A DNA stretch of 64,000 nt from Lysobacter arseniciresistens ZS79 (GTDB lineage Bacteria; Pseudomonadota; Gammaproteobacteria; Xanthomonadales; Xanthomonadaceae): NCBI RefSeq assembly GCF_000768335.1, contig NZ_AVPT01000004.1, positions 120,161 through 184,160 of the forward strand. The letters run 5' to 3'. Positions 1 through 21,819 of the stretch are shown piece after piece. Below the pieces are notes generated by a model. It saw nothing but the letters and a program-made list of their open reading frames with translations, was not told the DNA's origin and made no database searches. A program made the position numbers and the translations under genes. Position 1 is the stretch's first letter. Every line of letters starts with the position of its first letter.

Positions 1-2333
<2,333 letters not shown>

Positions 2334-2350
2334 GCACGCGCGTCCTCCCC

Positions 2351-2502
2351 TGTAGGAGCGACGTAAGTCGCGACCTGTACATCGTCTCCGGCGGGCGCGC
2401 GAATCCCGCACGCGACGGATCAGCCCGGAGAAAATTCGCGAGTTCGGGTCTGACGCCGGACCCCGGAACCCTGCCCGTTCGCGACTCACGTCGCTCCTAC
2501 AG
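2351..2502. repeat. Inverted pair of REP-type palindromic elements between ligA and epmA
   Basis: Two 23-base elements face each other. The left copy is at 2351-2373 (begins tgtaggagcgac, ends gtcgcga) and the right copy is its reverse complement at 2480-2502, with one mismatch (a/g). Each carries a short internal inverted repeat. A third copy at 43714-43736 is identical to the left one. Elements with this core are common in Xanthomonadaceae and Pseudomonas as REP sequences mobilised by RAYT transposases. No RAYT gene is in the window. The pair could fold into a long hairpin and affect ligA mRNA stability or termination. Confidence 0.8.
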
Positions 2503-2538
2503 GCGGGCGGACGCCTGCCGGGTGCCGGACTGCTCCGC

Positions 2539-3522
2539 ATGACCACCGACGACTGGCGTCCCACCGCCACCTTCGACGCCCTGCGCCTGCGCGCCGCGCT
2601 CAACACCGCGATCCGCGATTTCTTCGCCCGACGCGGCGTGGTCGAGGTCGAGACGCCGGTGTTCTCCGCCGCGGGCAACACCGAGCCGAACATCGCGCCG
2701 TTCGCGCTGGAGTTCAGTGGCCGCACCGACGGCGGCCCGCGCACGCGCTGGCTGCGGACCTCACCGGAATACGCGCTCAAACGCCTGCTCGCGGCCGGCT
2801 TCGGCGACTGCTACGAGCTTGGCCGGGTGTTCCGCGACGGCGAGGCCGGCGGCCGCCACAACCCCGAGTTCACCATGCTCGAGTGGTACCGCGTCGGCTG
2901 GGACCACCGCCGTCTGGCCGTCGAGACCGCCGAGCTGGTCAACGCCGCACTGGCGCTGGTCGGTCGCGAGGCGCCGCTGGTCGAGACCACCTACCGCGGG
3001 CTCTACCGCGACCGCCTCGGCATCGACCCGATGACCGCCAGTGACGACGAATTGCGCGCCGCGCTCGGCGAGGTGACCGTCGACCCGGCCGGGCTGATCC
3101 GCGACGACTGGCTCGACCTGCTGATGACGCACCGGCTGCAGCCCGGGTTCCCCGGCGACCGCATGCTCGCCATCCACGACTGGCCGGCGACCCAGTGCGC
3201 ACTGGCCCGCCTGCGCCGCGGCGACGACGGCATCGCGGTGGCCGAACGCTTCGAGCTCTACCTCGGCCCGCTCGAGCTGGCCAACGGCTACCACGAGCTG
3301 ACCGACGCGGCGGAGCAGGGCGCCCGTTTCGAGCGCGACGCCGCGGTGCGCACGGGCCGCGGCGACGTGGTTCCGCCGGTCGACCGGCACCTGCTTGACG
3401 CACTCGCCGCGGGCCTGCCGGACTGCGCCGGCGTCGCCCTCGGCGTCGACCGGCTGATGATGGCGATGCTCGGCACCGGTCGGATCGCAGACGTGCTGGC
3501 CTTCGACTTCTTCCGTGCGTGA
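2539..3522 (+). CDS. epmA: EF-P--(R)-beta-lysine ligase EpmA (PoxA/GenX)
   Basis: A class II lysyl-tRNA-synthetase paralogue that attaches (R)-beta-lysine to the conserved lysine of elongation factor P, which helps ribosomes through polyproline stretches. The protein is 327 residues, close to the E. coli 325, and starts directly in the catalytic core with no anticodon-binding domain, which separates it from LysS. Class II motif 2 (FRDGEAGGRHNPEFTMLEW) and motif 3 (GVALGVDRLMMAMLG) are intact. The start has no strong ribosome binding site. The partner gene epmB and efp are not in the window. Confidence 0.95.
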   Translation: MTTDDWRPTATFDALRLRAALNTAIRDFFARRGVVEVETPVFSAAGNTEPNIAPFALEFSGRTDGGPRTRWLRTSPEYALKRLLAAGFGDCYELGRVFRDGEAGGRHNPEFTMLEWYRVGWDHRRLAVETAELVNAALALVGREAPLVETTYRGLYRDRLGIDPMTASDDELRAALGEVTVDPAGLIRDDWLDLLMTHRLQPGFPGDRMLAIHDWPATQCALARLRRGDDGIAVAERFELYLGPLELANGYHELTDAAEQGARFERDAAVRTGRGDVVPPVDRHLLDALAAGLPDCAGVALGVDRLMMAMLGTGRIADVLAFDFFRA

Positions 3523-3541
3523 GGCGATCACACCCACCCGC

Positions 3542-3547
3542 TAGAAT
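3542..3547 (+). promoter_or_regulatory. Candidate -10 element (TAGAAT) for mtnA, possibly leaderless
   Basis: TAGAAT ends 6 bases before the mtnA ATG at 3554. A start of transcription about 7 bases downstream would fall on the start codon, giving a leaderless mRNA. No convincing -35 box and no Shine-Dalgarno sequence are seen. Inference from spacing only. Confidence 0.35.
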
Positions 3548-3553
3548 CACCGC

Positions 3554-4615
<1,062 letters not shown>

Positions 4616-4714
4616 TCGCGGGCGTTTTCCGCCGCACCTGCGTGGCGGGGGCGAAAACCGCGCCTAAGTTGTTGTTTATGCGCGGGAAACGGGGTGTCTC
4701 GAACCCCCGATCCG

Positions 4715-4723
4715 TGCTATCAT
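4715..4723 (+). promoter_or_regulatory. Candidate extended -10 promoter for gyrA
   Basis: TGCTATCAT (TGn plus TATCAT) lies about 107 bases upstream of the gyrA ATG. No good -35 is present, as is usual for extended -10 promoters. The rest of the mtnA-gyrA gap (4616-4829) shows an imperfect GC-rich hairpin at about 4620-4668 that may end mtnA transcription. Confidence 0.38.
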
Positions 4724-4829
4724 TTCACGTCTTTTTCATCTGCCCGGAAATCGCCCCGGAATGCTGCTGCAATGCGGCTTCCAGGGCGGTTCCCGGAGCA
4801 ACTTCGACCTTGCCCAAGACGGAAACCCG

Positions 4830-7472
<2,643 letters not shown>

Positions 7473-7488
7473 CGGACGCCGGTGCCAC

Positions 7489-7520
7489 GAAAAACGCCGC
7501 CTCCCGGGGCGGCGTTCTTC
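7489..7520. terminator. Bidirectional intrinsic terminator between gyrA and peroxiredoxin gene
   Basis: A 13-base-pair stem with one mismatch (arms 7489-7501 and 7508-7520, core AACGCCGCC/GGCGGCGTT) and a 6-base loop lies between two convergent genes. The outer ends are A-rich on one side and T-rich on the other, so it can act in both directions. Confidence 0.7.
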
Positions 7521-7539
7521 GTTGGGCCCGGGCCGGCCG

Positions 7540-8019
7540 TCAGCCGATCTGTTCGAGCATGTGTTCGGCCGAAGACACGCGGTACTCGCCCGGCGCCTCG
7601 ACGCACAGGTTGCGGACCACGCCATCCTCCGCGTAAAGCGCGAATCGCTTGGCCCGCGTGCCCATGCCGTAGGCGCTCGCGTCGAGCTCCAGCCCCAGCG
7701 CCCGGGTGAAGTCGGCGTTGCCGTCGGCCAGCATCATCATCCCGTCCGGCACGTTCTGGCTTTCGCCCCAGGCCTGCATCACGAACGGATCGTTGACCGA
7801 GATGCAGGCGACCTCGATGCCCTTGTCGCGGAACTGCCCGAAGTGCGCCACGTAGCTGGGCAGGTGCTTCTCCGAGCAGGTCGGGGTGAACGCGCCGGGC
7901 ACGGCGAAGATGACGACCTTGCTGTGGTCGAACAGGGCGCTGGTGTCGACGGTTTCGACGCCGTCGCGGATACGCTGCAGGGTGACTTCGGGGAGGTGGT
8001 CGCCGACCTTGATGCTCAT
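7540..8019 (-). CDS. Peroxiredoxin, Prx5 type (glutathione/thiol-dependent peroxidase)
   Basis: Reduces peroxides through a peroxidatic cysteine, Cys48 in PGAFTPTCSEKH, the signature of the Prx5 group. The protein is 159 residues from the ATG at 8019, which follows a strong AAGGAG ribosome binding site at the right distance. Longer upstream readings in the same frame are rejected for lack of one. Two further cysteines (in VACISVN and RNLCVEA) could serve for resolution. No fused glutaredoxin domain, so an external thiol reductant is expected. It converges on gyrA and diverges from cbpA. The family is certain; the in vivo reductant is not. Confidence 0.93.
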   Translation of the reverse strand: MSIKVGDHLPEVTLQRIRDGVETVDTSALFDHSKVVIFAVPGAFTPTCSEKHLPSYVAHFGQFRDKGIEVACISVNDPFVMQAWGESQNVPDGMMMLADGNADFTRALGLELDASAYGMGTRAKRFALYAEDGVVRNLCVEAPGEYRVSSAEHMLEQIG

Positions 8020-8194
8020 GGGGTTCTCCTTGAGGGAAGGCGCAGTGTAGGCGCGAACGCTTGAAGCCGGTGTCGGCGCGACGCGCCGGGGGGACGCGCT
8101 TGCCCTTGCGCCGGCCCCGTCGATGCATACCCTGTGTCGACGGCCGCTGTGCCTTGCTGGTGCGGTGCGCGCCAGCCGATGACCGGAGCGACAG

Positions 8195-9103
8195 ATGCAG
8201 TTCAAGGATTACTACGACATCCTCGGGCTTGAGCCCAGCGCAGGCGAGGCCGAGATCAAGACCGCCTACCGGCGGCTTGCGCGCAAGTTCCACCCCGACG
8301 TCAGCAAGGAGGCCGACGCCGAGGAGCGGTTCAAGGCGATCAACGAGGCCTACGAGGCACTGCGCGACCCGCAGAAGCGCGCCGCCTACGACCAGCTGCG
8401 TGCCCGCGGCTACCGGCCGGGCGACGACGTCCAGCCGCCGCCGGGTGGCTTCGGCGGCGCCCCGGGCGGCGTCGATTTCGAGGAGATCTTTGCCGGCGGC
8501 GGCGCCGGTGGTGGTTTCAGCGACTTCTTCGAAAGCCTGTTCGGCCGCGGGCGCGGCGGCCCCGGGGTGCAGCCCGGTTTTGGCGGTGCGCCCGGCGGGC
8601 GGCCGCGCGCCGATACCCGCGCCAAGCTCGCGGTGCCGCTGGAGACCGTCTATTCCGGTGACAGCGTGCGGATCGGGATCAACGGCAAGACCCTCGACGT
8701 GCGCGTCCCCAAGGGTATCCGCGAGGGCCAGGCGATCCGGCTGGGCGGGCAGGGCGGCAACGGCGGCGACCTGCTGCTGGAGGTCGAGTACGCCGCGCAT
8801 CCGCAGTTCGAGGTCGACGGCCGCAACATCATCCACGTGCTGCCGGTGGCGCCGTGGGAGGCCGCGCTGGGCGCCAGCATCAGCGTGCCGACGCTGGGCG
8901 GGGCGGTGGAACTGAAGATCCCGCCGCGCTCGGAGGCCGGGCGCAAGCTGCGCCTGCGTGGCCGCGGCCTGCCGGGCAAGCCGGTCGACGGCGACCAGAT
9001 CGTGGAGCTGGAAGTTCTGGCGCCGACCCCGGCCAGCGGTGAACAGACCGCCGCCTACGAAGCCCTGCGCGATGCGTTCGGCGGCGACTGGCGCCGCGCC
9101 TGA
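8195..9103 (+). CDS. cbpA: DnaJ-class co-chaperone CbpA
   Basis: J-domain protein (302 residues) that stimulates DnaK and, in E. coli, binds curved DNA in stationary phase. The J domain covers about 1-70 with the essential His33-Pro34-Asp35. A Gly/Phe-rich linker (about 80-140) follows, then two beta-sandwich substrate-binding domains (about 145-300). There is no zinc-finger domain, which separates it from DnaJ. The stop is 2 bases from the stop of the convergent receiver gene, so there is no room for a terminator between them. Confidence 0.92.
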   Translation: MQFKDYYDILGLEPSAGEAEIKTAYRRLARKFHPDVSKEADAEERFKAINEAYEALRDPQKRAAYDQLRARGYRPGDDVQPPPGGFGGAPGGVDFEEIFAGGGAGGGFSDFFESLFGRGRGGPGVQPGFGGAPGGRPRADTRAKLAVPLETVYSGDSVRIGINGKTLDVRVPKGIREGQAIRLGGQGGNGGDLLLEVEYAAHPQFEVDGRNIIHVLPVAPWEAALGASISVPTLGGAVELKIPPRSEAGRKLRLRGRGLPGKPVDGDQIVELEVLAPTPASGEQTAAYEALRDAFGGDWRRA

Positions 9104-9105
9104 GT

Positions 9106-9471
9106 TCAGCCCGGCAGCAGCTGGCCGATGACCTCGGCCAGCTCGTCCTCGTTGAACGGCTTGGTGATGTAGGCCTTCGCGCCCTGGCGCATGCCCCACA
9201 CGCGGTCGGTGTCCTGGTCCTTGGTGGTCACCAGCACGACCGGGATGTGGCGGGTGCTATCGTCACGGCAGATCGAGCGGGTCGCCTGGAAGCCGTTGAG
9301 GTTCGGCATCACCACGTCCATCAGGACCAGATCGGGCAACTCGCGCTTGGCGGCCTCGACGCCGGCGGCGCCGTCCTCGGCGGTCATGGCTTCATGGCCC
9401 AGCTTTTCGACGATGCGGCGAATGCCCATCAGCTGCGACGGCGAGTCGTCGACGATCAGAATGCGCGCCAT
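9106..9471 (-). CDS. PilH-like CheY-type response regulator (single receiver domain)
   Basis: A stand-alone phospho-receiver of 121 residues. Acidic pair Asp8-Asp9, phosphorylation site Asp52 (LMDVVMPNLNGFQATR), Thr in VTTKDQ and Lys104 (ITKPF) are all present. The NLNGFQATR and VTTKDQDTDRVWGMRQGA segments match PilH of type IV pilus twitching systems better than chemotaxis CheY. No other pil or chp gene lies nearby, so the assignment to twitching motility is by similarity only. Confidence 0.85.
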   Translation of the reverse strand: MARILIVDDSPSQLMGIRRIVEKLGHEAMTAEDGAAGVEAAKRELPDLVLMDVVMPNLNGFQATRSICRDDSTRHIPVVLVTTKDQDTDRVWGMRQGAKAYITKPFNEDELAEVIGQLLPG

Positions 9472-9557
9472 GTGGTTTCCCCGGTTGAACGGGGCGATTG
9501 TAGCGAGGCGCGCCGCCGCCGCAAACGGCCGGCCCGGATCGCGGGCCGCGGCGGGGA

Positions 9558-10550
9558 CTACAGCCGGACCACCGTCCGGCCCAGCGAGCCGCCCCTAAGC
9601 ATCGTCGCAAACACGTCCGGCAGCTCCTGCAGGGTCGCCTCGCGGGTGCAGATGCGGTCCAGGTGTCGCGGCTTCCAGTCGCTCGCGAGGTGCTGCCAGA
9701 CTGCTTCACGGACGTCGCGCGCGGTGCCGGCAGAGGCGACGCCCAGCAGCGAGACGCCACGGATGATGAAGGGCATGACGGTGGCGTCCAGCGCCGGCGA
9801 GGCGGCCAGCCCGGCGCTGGCGACGTTGCCGTAGGGAGCGGTCTGCGCCAGCAGGCTGGTCAGCATCGGCCCGCCGACGTTGTCCAGCCCGCCGCCGAAG
9901 CGGGCCGACTCCATCGGACGGGTGGTGGCCAGCGCGTCGCGGCCGAGCACCTCGCTGGCGCCGATCGACTTCAGGTAGTCGTGCTGTTCGGCCTTGCCAC
10001 TGATCGCGTGCACCTCGTAGCCGGCGCGGCTGAAGATGTCGAGCGCGAGTGAACCGACGCCGCCTGTCGCGCCGGTCACCGCCAGCGGGCCGAGCTCGGG
10101 TGTCTGCCGGTTCTCGCGCATCCGGAACAGCGCCAGTGCCGCGGTGAAACCGGCGGTGCCGATCACCATGCTCTCGCGCAGGTCGAGGCCGGGCGGTAGC
10201 GGGATCGCCCAGCGTGCCTCCAGCCGGGCGTACTCGCTGTAGCCGCCGTCGCGGGTCTCGCTCAGGCCGGAACCGGTGGCCACCACGGCGTCGCCTTCGC
10301 GGAACGCCGGGTCGGCCGAGGCCACCACGTGGCCGGCGACGTCGATCCCGCCGACGAGCGGGAAGCGCCGCAGGATCTTGCCTTCGCCGGTACCCGCCAG
10401 CGCGTCCTTGAAGTTGACCGACGACCACGCGGTCCGGATCACGATCTCGCCGGCGGCGAGGTCGTCGATGGACACCGGCTCGATGCCGCTGCGATAGCCG
10501 GTGTCGTCGTTGTGGATGCGGAAAGCGTTGAAACGGGCGGGGATCGACAT
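9558..10550 (-). CDS. acuI: YhdH/AcuI-type quinone oxidoreductase (acrylyl-CoA reductase family)
   Basis: Zinc-free medium-chain dehydrogenase/reductase that uses NADPH. E. coli AcuI reduces toxic acrylyl-CoA to propionyl-CoA. The nucleotide-binding glycine motif is TGATGGVGSLALDI (about residue 155) and the N-terminal substrate domain has the family stretch AWSSVNFKDALAGTG. I chose the ATG at 10550 (MSIPARF, 330 residues). An ATG at 10580 in frame would add ten residues, and neither start has a clear ribosome binding site. It lies downstream of the LOG gene on the same strand. Confidence 0.85.
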   Translation of the reverse strand: MSIPARFNAFRIHNDDTGYRSGIEPVSIDDLAAGEIVIRTAWSSVNFKDALAGTGEGKILRRFPLVGGIDVAGHVVASADPAFREGDAVVATGSGLSETRDGGYSEYARLEARWAIPLPPGLDLRESMVIGTAGFTAALALFRMRENRQTPELGPLAVTGATGGVGSLALDIFSRAGYEVHAISGKAEQHDYLKSIGASEVLGRDALATTRPMESARFGGGLDNVGGPMLTSLLAQTAPYGNVASAGLAASPALDATVMPFIIRGVSLLGVASAGTARDVREAVWQHLASDWKPRHLDRICTREATLQELPDVFATMLRGGSLGRTVVRL

Positions 10551-10616
10551 GTCGCGGGCACCGTCATGGGGGACCGTCATTGTGCGACAAACGCGCGGGT
10601 GCCTGTCCCGCGGCGG

Positions 10617-11210
<594 letters not shown>

Positions 11211-11220
11211 GCTGGCCTCC

Positions 11221-12318
11221 TCAGGGCACGAAACTCAGGAACAGGTAGGCCGCGAACATCACGATGTGGACCAGCCCCAGCAGGATGTTTGTGCGGCCGG
11301 TGCGCAGCGACAGCGACGCGACGAACAGGGTCGTGACCAGCAGCATCGTCGACTTGTCGTCGAGGCCGAGCGCGAGCGGCCAGCCCATCAGCAGCGACAG
11401 CACCGCCACGGTGGGCACGGTCAGCCCGATACTGGCGATGGCCGAGCCGATCGCGAGGTTGAGGCTGGTTTGCAGGCGGTTGTGGATCGCCGCCCGCACT
11501 GCTGCCACGCCCTCCGGCAGCAGCACGATGCCGGCGATCAGGATGCCGAGCGTGGCCGCCGGCGCACCCAGCACGTCCAGCAGGTACTCGATCGACGGCG
11601 AGATGCCCTTGGCGCTCAGCACCACCGCGACCAGCGCGACCAGCAGCATCCCCAGGCTGGCCAGCGCCTCGCGGGTGGTCGGCGGCTCGGCGTGCTCGCC
11701 CGGGTCGTCCCCGTCCTCCTCGTCGGCGGGAAGGAAGTAGTCGCGGTGACGCACCGTCTGGATGAAGGTGAAGCCGCCGAACAGTACCAGCGTCGCGACC
11801 GCGATGAAGACCAGTTGGCTGGAGGTGTACGTCGGGCCCGAGGCGCTGGTGGCGTAGTTGGGCAACACCAGGGTGAAGATCACGATCACCGTCAGCGTCG
11901 CCAGCCCCGAGCTGACGCCCTTCAGGCCGAAGCCCTGCTCGTGGTGGCGCCGGCCGCCGGCCAGCAGGCTCACGCCGATGATGCCGTTGAGGATGATCAT
12001 CACCGCGGCGAAGACGGTGTCGCGGGCGAGCGCGCTGGTGGCCTCGCCGCCGGAAAGCATCATCGAGACGATCAGTGCGACTTCGATGACGGTGACCGCC
12101 AGCGCCAGCACGATGGTGCCGAACGGCTCGCCGATGCGGTGGGCGATGACCTCGGCGTGGTGGACGGAGGCGATGACACTGCCGCCGAGCCCGAGGACCA
12201 GCAGCGGCACCAGGCCTGGGAGACCCGGCGCCAGCCAGGACAGCAACAGGATCAGGACGCTGGCAAGCGGGACCGCCAGTGTCCAGAGGGGGGTGTGGTC
12301 GATTGCGTGTTTCGTCAT
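11221..12318 (-). CDS. ChaA/CaxA-type calcium (sodium)/proton antiporter
   Basis: Inner-membrane cation/proton exchanger of 365 residues with about eleven hydrophobic segments in two homologous halves. The two acidic exchange motifs are VHHAEVIAHRIGEPFGTIVLALAVTVIE (about 65-92) and LPEGVAAVRAAIHNRLQTSLNLAIGSAIASIGLT (about 280-312). The halves are joined by an acidic cytoplasmic loop (ADEEDGDDPGEHAE). Start taken at ATG 12318 (MTKHAID). An upstream TTG at 12378 would add a Cys-rich stretch encoded by a strong hairpin and is unlikely. Members move Ca2+, Na+ or K+ out in exchange for H+; ion preference cannot be read from sequence. Confidence 0.88.
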   Translation of the reverse strand: MTKHAIDHTPLWTLAVPLASVLILLLSWLAPGLPGLVPLLVLGLGGSVIASVHHAEVIAHRIGEPFGTIVLALAVTVIEVALIVSMMLSGGEATSALARDTVFAAVMIILNGIIGVSLLAGGRRHHEQGFGLKGVSSGLATLTVIVIFTLVLPNYATSASGPTYTSSQLVFIAVATLVLFGGFTFIQTVRHRDYFLPADEEDGDDPGEHAEPPTTREALASLGMLLVALVAVVLSAKGISPSIEYLLDVLGAPAATLGILIAGIVLLPEGVAAVRAAIHNRLQTSLNLAIGSAIASIGLTVPTVAVLSLLMGWPLALGLDDKSTMLLVTTLFVASLSLRTGRTNILLGLVHIVMFAAYLFLSFVP

Positions 12319-12323
12319 GCAGT

Positions 12324-12366
12324 GGCTGCTCCGGTGCGCGTCAAGGCACGACGCACCGGGGCAGCC
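12324..12366 (-). promoter_or_regulatory. Long hairpin covering the leader and ribosome-binding region of the antiporter gene
   Basis: Arms 12324-12342 and 12350-12366 pair over about 17 bases with one wobble and a two-base bulge, around a 7-base loop. The structure ends 5 bases before the antiporter ATG and would bury its ribosome binding site. It could equally end transcription from lpd, but there is no T tract after it. Sequence-only observation. Confidence 0.45.
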
Positions 12367-12396
12367 GCATGATCCCAACGCAGTCTGTGTTTACGG

Positions 12397-18013
<5,617 letters not shown>

Positions 18014-18097
18014 AATGGCAACGGAATACTCGAGTGGGAGAGGCGGGGATCGCCCGATCGCGTCGCTGGACCGCTATTCAGGCGCTCAGAATCCCGA

Positions 18098-18103
18098 ATT
18101 ATA
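18098..18103 (-). promoter_or_regulatory. -10 element (TATAAT) upstream of sucA
   Basis: A perfect TATAAT on the minus strand about 85 bases before the sucA ATG. No clear -35 at 16-18 bases. It is the only good promoter-like sequence in the 173-base gap between the GNAT gene and sucA. Confidence 0.5.
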
Positions 18104-18131
18104 GCCCCCACCGACAGGGTTCCGGCCAGTG

Positions 18132-18164
18132 AAAAACGGGCGGAACGGACTGTTGCCGTTTTCT
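18132..18164 (-). terminator. Weak terminator-like hairpin after the purB-roxA-GNAT operon
   Basis: GAAAACGG and CCGTTTTTC arms (18157-18164 and 18132-18140) enclose a loop of about 16 bases, and the 3' arm on the minus strand is T-rich. It lies 23 bases past the GNAT stop. Short stem, long loop, so only tentative. Confidence 0.3.
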
Positions 18165-18186
18165 GTGAAGGCGGGTTTGGTGGGGT

Positions 18187-19089
18187 TCAGATCTGCAGGG
18201 CACGGAACTCGGTGCAGGGGCGGGCGCGCTCCCAGACCGGGTCGAAGGCGTACCGCAGTTGCCGGGTGCGCGCGGGCGCGTCGAGCCGTGTTTCGCCGTC
18301 GAAGCGATGGCCGAGCGGCCGGAAGTAGAACCCGCCGGCGTCGTTGCCCAGATAGGCCGACGGGTAGGCGCGGTCGGCCGGTTCCTCGATCGCGCGGAAC
18401 GCGAACGCGCTGGACAGGCGCTGGCCGAGGTTGATCAACGGCGCCAGCGCGCGGCGTGGTTCGGCCGGGTCCTGAAGCAGGATCCGGATGTCCGCGCCGG
18501 CGACGGCCAGCCGGCGCAGCGCGGCCACGACCTCGGGGACGTCGAGCAGGCCGGGGTCGAGCTCGCGGCTGTAGATGTCCAGCCGCCGCCGGGCCCCCGC
18601 GACCACCCCGAGGGTGGCGGCGATGGCGGCCTCGCGGCTGTCCACCGGGTTGGGCGCGTCGACCAGCAGCCGCATCGACTGGTGCGCGATGCCGGCCTCC
18701 ATGAAGCGCTCGCCGAATGGCAGGAAGCCGTGGCGGGCGTAGAAGCCGATCGCCGCGACCTGCGCGTGCAGGGACAGCTCGCGCCAGCCCAGTCCGCGCG
18801 CCTGCGCGACCAGCGCCCGCAGCAGGGCGTCGCCGACGCCGCGCCCGCGCCAGTCGGCGAGCACCGCCATGCGGCCGATGGTGTGGCGCGGGGTCAGGCG
18901 GCCGGTGCCGATCGGGTGGCCGCCGTCGTCGCGGGCGATGACGTGGTGGCACAGCGGGTCCAGCTCGTCCCATTCGAGCGCCAGCGGCACGCCCTGTTCC
19001 TGCACGAACACGGTCTCGCGCACCTGGCGCAGGGCGGGCAGGCCGTCCTCGTAGCCGATCGGCTGGACGGTGAAGCCCGGCGTGTTCAT
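18187..19089 (-). CDS. GNAT acetyltransferase with C-terminal phospholipase-D-like/DUF7931-type domain
   Basis: 300 residues. The N-terminal half (about 1-140) is a GNAT fold with the acetyl-CoA loop in RMAVLADWRGRGVGDALL and the ElaA-like start QVRETVFVQEQGVPLALEWDELDPLCHH. The C-terminal half (about 150-300) has the feel of a nucleotidyl/PLD-like domain (LDIYSRELDPGLLDVPEVVAALRRLAVAGADIRILLQD) with no complete HKD motif visible. The start overlaps the roxA stop by 4 bases (ATGA), so translation is coupled and the two probably act together. Known relatives are uncharacterised; substrate unknown. Confidence 0.8.
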   Translation of the reverse strand: MNTPGFTVQPIGYEDGLPALRQVRETVFVQEQGVPLALEWDELDPLCHHVIARDDGGHPIGTGRLTPRHTIGRMAVLADWRGRGVGDALLRALVAQARGLGWRELSLHAQVAAIGFYARHGFLPFGERFMEAGIAHQSMRLLVDAPNPVDSREAAIAATLGVVAGARRRLDIYSRELDPGLLDVPEVVAALRRLAVAGADIRILLQDPAEPRRALAPLINLGQRLSSAFAFRAIEEPADRAYPSAYLGNDAGGFYFRPLGHRFDGETRLDAPARTRQLRYAFDPVWERARPCTEFRALQI

Positions 19090-20333
19090 TCGTCGTCCTG
19101 CCTGAGGTCGAGGTGGTAGTGGCCTTCGCGCATCAGCTCGAACACGCGGTCGCGCCCGGCTTCCGACAGGCTGGCGTAGAGCGGGCCGTCGAGCACCGCG
19201 TTGTCGGCGATTCGGGCGGCGTCGCGGGCGGGCAGCGCGTGTCCCGCGCCGTTGACATAGAGCCGGGCGCCGCGTTTTGCCTTGCGCCACGCCATCCGCG
19301 AGAACGGGTGGCGGTGCAGGCGCGCGCCCTGTTGCAGGTCCCATTCGACCTCGATCCGCGACCGCGCATCCTCGCCCGGCATCACCTGGCCGCCGCTGCG
19401 ATAGACCGTGATGAAGCGGCCGAACCAGTCGCCCAGCCGCTCCGGGTCGTTCATGCGCAGCAGGTTGAGCGCCTCGACCACGCGTTCCATGGCGTCGGCG
19501 TCGATCTCGCCCGGGCTCTTCGGCGGCGCCAGCCCCGGGTCGCGGTAACGCAGCGCGTCGTCGGCATCGGCGGCGAGGGTGTCGACGAAGTCGCCCAGCA
19601 ACTCGGCCGCCGACGGCGCGCGCATGCCGACCGAGAAGGTCAGGCAGGCATCGACCGCGACCCCGTGGTGCGGCACGCCCGGCGGCAGGTAGAGCATGTC
19701 GCCGGGGCCGAGCACCCAGTCATGGGTCGGGTTGAAACGCTGCAGCAGCCGCAGTTCGACGTCGTCGCGGAAGTCCAGCGGCGGCGCCGTCCGGCCCATC
19801 GCCTCGCTGGCGTCGATCTGCCAGCGGCGCTGGCCCTGGGCCTGCAGCAGGAACACGTCGTACTGGTCGACGTGGGCGCCGACCGAGCCGCCCGGTGCGG
19901 CGAACGACACCATGACGTCGTCGATGCGCCAGCGCGGCAGGAAGCCGAAGTGCGCGAGCAGGGCGGCGACGTCCGCGTCCCACTTGTCCACGTCCTGGAC
20001 CAGCAGGGTCCAGTCATGGTCGGGCATCTCCGGGAACATCTCCTCGGGGAACGGGCCGTGGCGCAGCATCCAGCGGTCGTGTGCGGCGTCGTGGGCGACG
20101 AGGCGTGACAGCGCGGCCTCCTCGCAGGCCAGCCCGGCGAGGTCCTCCGGCTGGATCGGCGACACGAAGCCAGGGAAGGCGTTGCGGACCAGCAGCGGGC
20201 GCTTCTGCCAGTAGTCGCGCAGGAACTCCGCCGGCGGCATGCCCAGCGGCGGCAGGCGGGCGGCGTCGACCTCGAAGGCCGGGCCGGACGTGGTACGCGC
20301 CTTCGGCGGCGCCCGCCGCGTGCGCGTGGCCAT
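19086..20333 (-). CDS. roxA: RoxA/YcfD-type ribosomal protein uL16 arginine hydroxylase (JmjC cupin)
   Basis: Fe(II)/2-oxoglutarate oxygenase that in E. coli hydroxylates Arg81 of ribosomal protein uL16. It has 415 residues. The metal triad is visible as His154-x-Asp156 (GAHVDQYDVF) and His222 (PPGVPHHG), in a JmjC double-stranded helix, followed by a C-terminal dimerisation and winged-helix region. An N-terminal basic tail (MATRTRRAPPKAR) precedes the core. The start is one base from the purB stop and the end overlaps the GNAT gene, making a tight purB-roxA-GNAT unit. Confidence 0.9.
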   Translation of the reverse strand: MATRTRRAPPKARTTSGPAFEVDAARLPPLGMPPAEFLRDYWQKRPLLVRNAFPGFVSPIQPEDLAGLACEEAALSRLVAHDAAHDRWMLRHGPFPEEMFPEMPDHDWTLLVQDVDKWDADVAALLAHFGFLPRWRIDDVMVSFAAPGGSVGAHVDQYDVFLLQAQGQRRWQIDASEAMGRTAPPLDFRDDVELRLLQRFNPTHDWVLGPGDMLYLPPGVPHHGVAVDACLTFSVGMRAPSAAELLGDFVDTLAADADDALRYRDPGLAPPKSPGEIDADAMERVVEALNLLRMNDPERLGDWFGRFITVYRSGGQVMPGEDARSRIEVEWDLQQGARLHRHPFSRMAWRKAKRGARLYVNGAGHALPARDAARIADNAVLDGPLYASLSEAGRDRVFELMREGHYHLDLRQDDE

Positions 20334-20334
20334 G

Positions 20335-21819
<1,485 letters not shown>

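Noticed and set aside
4761..4829. A longer gyrA start giving 23 extra residues
   Set aside because: The added residues do not match any GyrA N terminus, whereas MAESAKEI at 4830 does.
12319..12378. A TTG start adding a Cys-rich N-terminal stretch to the antiporter
   Set aside because: The extra codons come from a hairpin and have no family match; the ATG at 12318 fits.
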